DNA of 64,000 nucleotides from Cunninghamella blakesleeana (taxonomy: Eukaryota > Mucoromycota > Mucoromycetes > Mucorales > Cunninghamellaceae), in assembly GCA_017871115.1 (NCBI GenBank), contig JAFCIZ010000011.1, positions 203,501 to 267,500 of the forward strand, in the 5' to 3' direction. Of this stretch, positions 57,115 to 64,000 are shown one piece after another. How positions within the stretch are numbered: the first letter of the stretch is position 1; each line of letters opens with the position of its first letter. The position numbers and the translations under genes were made by a program. Under the pieces are notes generated by a model that ran no database searches, was not told the origin of the DNA, and was given only the letters and a program-made list of their open reading frames with translations.

Positions 57115-57767
57115 GTGTGTATTAGTGACCATTTAAAAATACATAAATAACCTTGAATAAATTATTACTACTTGCTTTATATACACAGTTGGTTGAATAT
57201 AGTATACAAGATTAAATCAAAATAAGCAAGAAAAACATAGCGTCTAATAACATTCTACTTTTTTTTAAAAAAAATATGCTGGTACCAAAGCGTATAGAAA
57301 TTAAAAAGGAAATGTGCATAGGTGCTCCTAGTACTACTGCTCCCTCATCTTCTCTCCCTTTCACTCTAATAGTTATATCAAACAAGTTAATAATATATAA
57401 AGCGTTGATTTATTAATATAACCTATTTTATATACATAAAAATAATGTAAAAGATAGCTGTTTGTTTATGTCAAGTTCCTGTCATCGTTTTATATATTTG
57501 TTTATTTAAAAGTATTATATAGCTTAATTTTAAATCAGATAATTAAATATACCAAAAAAGGAAAAAAAAAATATAGAATATATAATTATATATTCAAGAT
57601 GTACTGCTTTTAAGGAAAATAAATAATAATAAAGTCAATTTATTTCAATGCAGGGGATCGACTTATTAGCCAACCTTTTTTTTTTTTTTCTTTTTTTCTT
57701 TTTTCTTTTTCATTTCTTCCTCTTCTTCCCTATATTCATTTTTTTTATTACAAAAATACCTTTTTCA
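56187..57767. other. Intergenic with compound microsatellite
   Basis: MIR-gene promoter side with a T(n)A(n) palindrome (56363-56382), another at 57259-57274, and a compound (TA)n(TG)n tract at 57069-57114. A pyrimidine-rich tract (57677-57760) immediately precedes the small secreted-protein start. No additional gene is seen. Confidence 0.5.
57069..57114. repeat. Compound (TA)n(TG)n microsatellite
   Basis: Same composition and order as the tract in the kelch gene 2 intron (52640-52690), here intergenic. Confidence 0.8.
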
Positions 57768-57944
57768 ATGAAATTTATATTCTCTTTCTTTGTATTTGCT
57801 TCATTAGTAAACATGATAGCATCAACATGTGTAAGTGATAGAAGGGAATGCCCAAAAGGAACTGTTGGTGTTGAAGATCGTAATACTTGTTATGATGATG
57901 GTTATGCTGAGAAGTATCCTATATATTGTGATTATAAAAAATAA
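57768..57944 (+). CDS. Small secreted protein, four cysteines
   Basis: 58 aa from ATG 57768 (the longer upstream frame is a poly-Phe/Leu translation of the pyrimidine tract and is rejected). Signal peptide about 1-19 (KFIFSFFVFASLVNMIAS). The mature peptide of about 39 residues has C21, C28, C41 and C54, in the contexts TCVSDRRECPKG, NTCYDDG and YCDYKK. Two disulfides are possible. No family is recognised; unlike the peptides near 23 kb it lacks the CxxCC end. Confidence 0.6.
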   Translation: MKFIFSFFVFASLVNMIASTCVSDRRECPKGTVGVEDRNTCYDDGYAEKYPIYCDYKK

Positions 57945-58667
57945 CATATATACCTTGTGTAAGTATAGATAATTATCATTCATCTATCATAGAAAAAAAT
58001 ATGTTCATATTTGTTAAATAATATAACATTATTATATATATTAATATTATCATATAGTCGAACCATTTATTTTGTATTGCTACGTATTCCCAATATCTTT
58101 TTTATTATTATTATTATTATTTTTTAAAAAAAAAAACCAGTAAATAAAGATAACTATATTATATGTATCGTAACTTTTTTTTCATTTTTATCTTTTGGCT
58201 ATTCTCTTTCCCTCTACCTCTTTAAAGTATATCCAAAGTTGTAAAAGAACTTTTTAAACATGTATTTTTAACATCACCCCACCTTTTAGTAGTATTTTAC
58301 TTCTCCTTAAATTACCTCTTTATTTCCTATTTCCTATTTTGTTCATCCATGCAGTAAAATATAAAAAATTCCATCGTTTATCTCAATTATCAATAATATA
58401 CATAATATATCCAGATAATCTACTTTACCAAGTTAAAAAAAAATTGTCTATAAGCTTTAAATAAATAATGAAATGTCTTTATGATAATAATAATAATAAA
58501 ATAGAGAGATGGAGAAATAAGAAAGGTTTATTTGCAAGTATATGTAAAGAAATTCAATTGGTTTAAATAACATAAAAAAATAATAATAATAAATAGCCGG
58601 AATTGAATTCCGGATTTTTTTTTAAAAAAAATAATAATACACATCTAATTTATCTTATTTGCATGAA
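57945..58667. other. Convergent spacer
   Basis: AT-rich, with T(n)A(n) palindromes near 58120-58136 and 58615-58630, the latter about 40 bp downstream of the acetyltransferase stop. No gene is seen. Confidence 0.5.
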
Positions 58668-59198
58668 TTATTCCATTTTTTTAATCATAATTAGATCACA
58701 GTCTTCTTTTTCGCCTACTTTAAAGATATGACTGCCCACTACTTCAAAACCATATCTTTTATAAAACTTTTGAGCAATCATATTATGCTCCCAAACACCT
58801 AACCATACCGTTTGTTTGCCCAACTTTTTAATTTCTTCAAACGCTCTTTCCATTAATAGTCGACCTAATCCTTTTCCCATACTTTGCTGATCAATATAAA
58901 TTCGTTTTAATTCAATAGCTTGTTTGTCCCCAATAAACTCATATCCTGTGGCTGGAGTTGCATCTTTTAATTGAAGGTATCCAATGGCTTTTTCTTCTTG
59001 ATCATATAATAATAAGGTCTTGAAACGTGGATCCAAAAGTTCCTCTTCTTGTATGCTTTTTTGGAAACTACTTTCAAGATAGTCATTCATATCTTCTTCA
59101 GGATTATCATCACCAAATGTTTGTAAAAATAGTTTTCTTCCTAATTCTGTTAATAATTCGGCATGTTGAACTTCGGCTTGAACTACTTTGTAGGTCAT
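58668..59198 (-). CDS. GNAT-family N-acetyltransferase (PaiA-like)
   Basis: 176 aa, intronless, from ATG 59198; a frame extension two codons upstream begins with TTG and is not used. The acetyl-CoA pyrophosphate loop QQSMGKGLG is at residues 104-112, followed by RLLMERAFEEIKKLGK and LGVWEHNMIAQKFYKRYGF, the typical GNAT motif B end. The N-terminal part with TFGDDNPEEDMNDYLESSF resembles bacterial PaiA-type (polyamine-related) acetyltransferases, so a polyamine or other amine is a possible acceptor. Lack of introns plus bacterial-like sequence raises the possibility of an old transfer from bacteria, unproven here. Cytosolic. Confidence 0.85.
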   Translation of the reverse strand: MTYKVVQAEVQHAELLTELGRKLFLQTFGDDNPEEDMNDYLESSFQKSIQEEELLDPRFKTLLLYDQEEKAIGYLQLKDATPATGYEFIGDKQAIELKRIYIDQQSMGKGLGRLLMERAFEEIKKLGKQTVWLGVWEHNMIAQKFYKRYGFEVVGSHIFKVGEKEDCDLIMIKKME

Positions 59199-61289
59199 TT
59201 TCAATTGGTATAATATATATGTTTTTATAAAAATAAAAAAAAAGAAGACGAAAAAAATAAATCCTTTTTATTATTTTCCATTTATGTTTATATATTGATA
59301 TAAAAAATAAGCATTCATGTCATTGTCCATATTTTATCTATGAATCTAATCTCCTGAATACCGACTGCGGGGTTTTGGAATATTATTCTGTTCAATAGCC
59401 GCGCCGTTTTTTCTTTTTGATTGGTACATTTTTAGTAATGAGCTAAACTAATTTCATTTTTTTACGTAAAAAAATATACAAATCTTTTTTACAAAGAATA
59501 AATGAAAATGCATTTTCTTTTTTAATCAAGTGTATATATGGTGATAATCATCTTTTATTATTATTATTATTATTATTAAATCAATTTGTCAAGCTACTTA
59601 TTGTTATTACCTATACTAAACTATTTTTCTATTATATATAAAAAGAAATTACTAGATAGACTGTATAATGGTTAAGTGTCAATAGGTTGCTTGTAGCTGC
59701 ATCAGTCATTTCTATATCCCACCTGCCATGCTATCCCAGATGGTGGCAATGGATTATTATCTTTTGACCAATGTAACTGCTTCCTTTAAAATATGAAAAT
59801 AAAAAAACTCTTTTTCTATTTCCCATTTAAAATACTATTATTAACTTTACCCATCACAATTTATGTATAATTGGGTTATTCATACATTTCAATCGAATCT
59901 TTCCCTTGTGCTGTTATTATTCCTTGATCTATTGATTATAGTTGATATTACTGTTTTTGTGGTACTCGTTTCTATATATGGTATCACTGATCAACGATGA
60001 CTGGAGGTTTTTTATGCAGTTGATCTTGTGTTGATTCAACCTCCATTTTTATTTTATTCTTGTTATTTTTTTTTTCTAGGCATATACATATATCTAAAAT
60101 ATTAGTTAATGAATTGAAAATCATTACTGCTTTCGAGTAATGATAAAATTGAGTAAGCGTACTTTCCTGTAGAACTTGAATTGAGAAAAATTTTGCCTAA
60201 TCAATAAAATAGCTATAACACTCAAAAAAAAAAAAGAAAAAAGGTGCATATACCATTATAATTCAATAATGATATTTTTTTATTCCTATTCTTTTTGCTT
60301 TTAAACCCTTTGTATATGTACATGTTGTTTTTTTTCTACATGGTCATCGTTCATAGTTTGAGTGTATCTTTGAATATTAATTCAATAAATGATATTATAC
60401 TAAATATCAAGTGATTATTGGTAAACAAGTGTACAGCTATTATAAATAACTGATTATTGTTGAGTTTAAAAAGAAAAATATACGCATTTGGTTAGTTTAT
60501 TTATCTTCAATCTTATTTATGATATTGGATGATCGGAATATCGTTCAATCTTTGCTCATATAAAATATACTACTGTTTAATTTTTTTAAGCAAAACAAAA
60601 AAATATGTTTGTTCTTTGTCCAAGTGAGGACGGAGCCAGAATGACCATATATGTAGGCATAGATATAAACCAAAAGGATAGAGTTAAATAACAAGCTATA
60701 TCATATATAAAAAAGTAGCTACTGAACGAGTAAAAACAATAATAAGATTAATAATATATAGATAAATGCACGTATAAAACTAAAGGTAAATAAATAAGTT
60801 GATGCCATATAGGATTAATCTAGCTAGCAAAAGTTTTAAAAGGAAAAAGAATAGAATTATATGAAATAAAATAATTCTATCTACTAAATTACTTTTGAAT
60901 GAAATTGAATAAAAAAAAACACAGCACCAATATGATAATCGCAGTTGGTATAACAAAAAAAAAAACTTTTTTTAGATAACCGTTTTCATATGATCATTCT
61001 TTTACTGTTTTAGCAAAGAAAAAAGAAAAAGGAAAAAAAAAAGAAAGAATGAAGCAATAATATACAAAATTGTACTTTTTTTTTAAAAAAAAACAATTTA
61101 ACTTGGTCATAATAAATATAAGATTATATTATATACAAAACTTATTTTGTACTCCTTGAAATACGGAAAAATTGAAACCCGGATGCATTTATAGTTTAAC
61201 TTGCGGTGGTTTTAAAAAAATTAAAATTTTTTTTTTTCTTTTTTCCTTTTTCTCTTCATCTTTTTTTTTATAAATAAAATATAAAATTG
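59199..61289. other. Intergenic with a possible small gene or relic
   Basis: Mostly AT-rich. A more complex block at about 59650-60050 is described separately. A palindrome T(n)A(n) lies at 61076-61093. The 100 bp before 61290 are pyrimidine/T-rich with TATAAATAAAATATAAAATTG directly ahead of the F-box gene start. No convincing tRNA. Confidence 0.4.
59650..60048 (-). pseudogene. Coding-like relic or unmodelled small gene
   Basis: Minus strand: an ATG at 60048 in the usual A-rich context opens MEVESTQDQLHKKPPVIVDQ then stops. A neighbouring frame continues with VIPYIETSTTKTVISTIINR. Further on, near 59775-59705, a third frame gives LHWSKDNNPLPPSGIAWQVG before stops. The patches are less AT-biased than the surroundings. 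No splice set that joins them was found, and no family is recognised. Confidence 0.25.
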
Positions 61290-63635
61290 ATGCTTTCTAT
61301 ACCCAATGAACTTTTACAAAACATATTCCTATACTTGTCTCATAAAAACATTGCTCAGTGTGGATTAGTATGTAAAGATTGGTATATATTCAGTCGTACT
61401 CCATCTATTTTTAGAACTATAAGGATTTATAACAAGTAATAAGATTTATATATATAATTACTTTGAGACTATTATTACAAGTATATTAATTACTTTATTA
61501 TTATTCTTTAAACTTATAGAAAACAATTTGATGGATTTATTAAAATGGCTACAACAGAAAAAATAAACAATCAACATATTGGTCAGTTTGTAAGAAATAT
61601 ATTACTTCAAGATTATTGTGCTGGCTTAACAGAAGAAATGAAAGTGGAAGAGATTCAACAGCTATATCAAGCTTGTCCTAATGCTACGTTTATTGATAAT
61701 ATCCATACTATTGTGAATACCAACCTTTTAGAAGACACGTTTTGGTCCTCACTTTCTATACTTCCTCAATGGGTTCAACAACGTTATCCTCATTGGTATC
61801 AGTTTCTATATAATGATCAAATTAAATGTACGTCCTTGGCATTCACTATTAATCAGAACCATGTTATTGAAAGGGATCATTTGGGAAACAATAATAATCA
61901 TAATAATACAATGAATGGTAGTAATGATGAAGAAGAACAGGATGGAATGAGATTTATTATTTTTCAAAAAGATGAGAAGCCGCAAAAGAAAAGATTATTG
62001 GACTATCCAGTTCCTCGGCAACACCTCCTTACTTATATTTTGATCAACGATGAAAATCTATTTGAAACCATAAACGACGAACATTTTTTAATCTATTATG
62101 CCAAAGTCATGTTGTTTACTCCAAGGATGGCAAACTCCTTTCAACATTTAAAGCAGCTTACAATTGATTTTGGAACTTATAGCCAATATCTTGTTAGAAA
62201 GCCTGAAAGAACTCTAGAATTAGACGAACGAACAATAGAATCCATACATCAAACTTGTACATCATTAACATCTCTAACCATTAAAAATTTTTATATGAAC
62301 ATATCGCCTCATTATACGAAACGCTCTTCATCTTCAGTGTCGTCTAGAAACACTACTCTGACACCATGTTTTACACTAAAAACCTTATCTCTAATACATT
62401 GTAATATTCAACATTTTGAAAGTTTTGATTATTTTTCGAAAAAGTATCCACTTCTTAGCTCCTTCACCTTGGATTTATTTTGGTTTTCAAATCCTACAAA
62501 ACAAGATACCTATGCAGATTCATTTAAATTAGCGCTACATAATATGTTGGAACGATTTACCTTTTTATCCTCTTTATCCATCAACTTATCATACGCCGAC
62601 ATGTTGAATAAATATAATTTGGAAGAGTCCCTTTGGGATCATCAGCGGTTTTTAGATTGGACACAGCAACGTCCTACACATTTAACATCGTTGGATCTGA
62701 CATCTCATTTTTTCATGGAGGATAATCAATATGGTTCCACGATGATGACCGATGTGGATGGAGAAGATCAGAGCAACGGTAGCAGTGATGATCACCATTG
62801 TCATATGGTAGGAATGAAAGGGCACGGCAACCAGCATGCCTATTTAGATTATTTAAAAGAATTAACCTTACGTTGCTGCTCTACATCTATACCTCTTACA
62901 TACCAATACTTTGCTCAATTGATCAGTAACAACAGCATTTCATTTAATGCACTTACTTCATTATCATTAATTGGAGTAGAGTCAGGATTTAGGACCATTA
63001 TGAAAGCTAAAAAAAATACAACGGATACTCCAAATCATTTATTTTACATGTATTCTTGGTTGGATTTAATTCCTAATTTACATCGATTACGGCTTGAAAA
63101 TCTAGTCATTGACAATGATAACCTTCACAATAATAAGAATGATGATGACGACGACGGCGACGACAATAATGACATGATGAAACAGGATGAAAAGGAAGAA
63201 AAAGCAGAACAAAGAGATAAACAGGCATATTATCCATTAAAAGAATTAATTATAGAAGATAGCTATATTCATTTAAAAAAAAGAGGATGGGACTACTTTT
63301 GTAATGCTTGTCCCGGATTAAGGATCTTAAAATTAACTAATTCATGTATTAATTATGATACTGATTCTAATATAAGTGAAATTATTATGGATGCACCACA
63401 TATAACCTTGGATGAATTAATGATCAATAAGATTTATGGAAGTAATAACACAAAGAAGGTATCTATGGTAAATAAACTTGTATTAAATGAATCCACCTCA
63501 TTATTCTCATCAAATGGCCAGCTTAATAATGATAATCATATATCTATTCTTCAAAGTACTCTTCCTGTAAAAGATCATGATGTTATTCATTTTATCCTTA
63601 ATTGTAAATATGCTGATCAAGTCAACTTTGTATAA
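61290..63635 (+). CDS. F-box/LRR protein (copy 6), two exons
   Basis: Exons 61290-61435 and 61520-63635 (84-bp intron, GTAATA/TAG, phase 2), 753 aa. Exon 1 encodes the F-box (IPNELLQNIFLYLSHKNIAQ, Trp32 in KDWY) up to RIYNK; exon 2 continues KQFDGFIKMATT, matching the unbroken IYNSKQLEKFIQMATT of the gene at 37978. Without the first exon the ORF would start at Met 61545 and lack the F-box. LRR-like blocks: LDERTIESIHQTC, FDYFSKKYPLLSSF, YSWLDLIPNLHRL, FCNACPGLRILKL, LDELMINK; C-terminus IHFILNCKYADQVNFV. Presumed SCF substrate adaptor; substrate unknown. Confidence 0.87.
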
Positions 63636-64000
63636 TAATAATATTAAATACATGAGCCATTTTTTTTTTTATTGATGGACATTTATTTATTGGATAAATA
63701 CACACATACATGAATATATATATAGAATATAAACAATAATAGCACTTGATTAAATATAAACTACATACATTATTAGCGTTATGAATACTATTATATTTTT
63801 TAATCCAAAGTAGTTTATTTTTCATTAAAAAAAAAAAATTCTTGTAATAAAATGGTTCCTAGTTTATTTTGCTATGTATATATCATACTAATGCAAGTTT
63901 TTGAGAGAGCGCCGTTTTCTATAATTTACATGTTTATTTATTTTTATTTTTATTTTTATTTTATTCATCATTTTATTATTACTTTTTTTATATGCTAATG
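63636..64000. other. 3' flank to window end
   Basis: AT-rich, with a T-run at 63661-63670 and TATTTTTATTTT-type repeats near 63935-63962. No gene is seen. Confidence 0.5.

Noticed and set aside
57648..57767. Forty-residue N-terminal extension of the small secreted protein
   Set aside because: It is a Phe/Leu translation of a pyrimidine tract; the internal Met begins a normal signal peptide.
59660..59700. tRNA-like A-box text (TATAATGGTTAAGTG)
   Set aside because: No matching B box (GGTTCGANNCC) or acceptor stem at the right distance; no cloverleaf could be folded by eye.

Overview
This is a very AT-rich eukaryotic window (by eye about 80% A+T, intergenic DNA richer still). Small spliceosomal introns of about 60-170 bp (GTAAGT/GTAAAT donors, TAG acceptors), a fungal GATA factor, hamartin/TSC1, a Pnc1-type nicotinamidase, single-pass kelch membrane proteins and a large family of intron-poor F-box/LRR proteins suggest an early-diverging filamentous fungus, most likely Mucoromycota (Mucorales-like). 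That placement is inference from gene content. I see no rRNA, convincing tRNA, CRISPR array, viral gene or intact transposon.

Layout. 1-3.3 kb: the 3' part of a sulfotransferase gene (+), convergent with a secreted Cu/Zn superoxide dismutase (-). 3.3-25 kb: an F-box/LRR birth-and-death cluster with three intact genes (5760-7937 -, 10017-12164 +, 12788-15019 -), one copy broken by a single extra T (19274-21431 +), and four decayed copies (about 8060-8866 -, 15231-16030 +, 21482-22130 +, 23935-24920 -). Inside the cluster lie a secreted orphan protein (16414-17142 +) and two tiny secreted six-cysteine peptides (22377-22532 - and 23125-23286 -). 25-35.8 kb: a GATA factor (-) divergent from TSC1/hamartin (+), then a three-exon nicotinamidase (-). 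36-43.2 kb: a coding-like relic, a further F-box/LRR gene (+), a three-exon acyl-protein-thioesterase-like hydrolase (+) and a small secreted protein (+). 44-47.4 kb: a four-exon GPATCH1/TOUGH-type G-patch gene (+). 47.8-53.5 kb: a tandem pair of eight-exon secreted kelch/single-TM genes (-). 55.2-56.2 kb: a six-exon MIR-domain gene (-). 57.7-59.2 kb: a small secreted protein (+) and a GNAT acetyltransferase (-). 61.3-63.6 kb: a sixth F-box/LRR gene, the only one with an intron after the F-box.

How the parts relate. The housekeeping or regulatory genes (TSC1 for TORC1 control, GATA factor for nitrogen-type regulation, GPATCH1-like for splicing, nicotinamidase for NAD salvage, SOD for extracellular superoxide) look single-copy and conserved. 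The F-box/LRR proteins are presumed SCF ubiquitin-ligase adaptors; they share one architecture and a common C-terminal motif, and they show duplication, gene conversion, frameshift and decay. The best novelty candidates are the pair of secreted C-C-C-CxxCC peptides and the fast-turnover F-box locus around them. Exon boundaries were inferred by reading splice signals, keeping phase through every junction and comparing paralogues; nothing was checked against RNA or databases.
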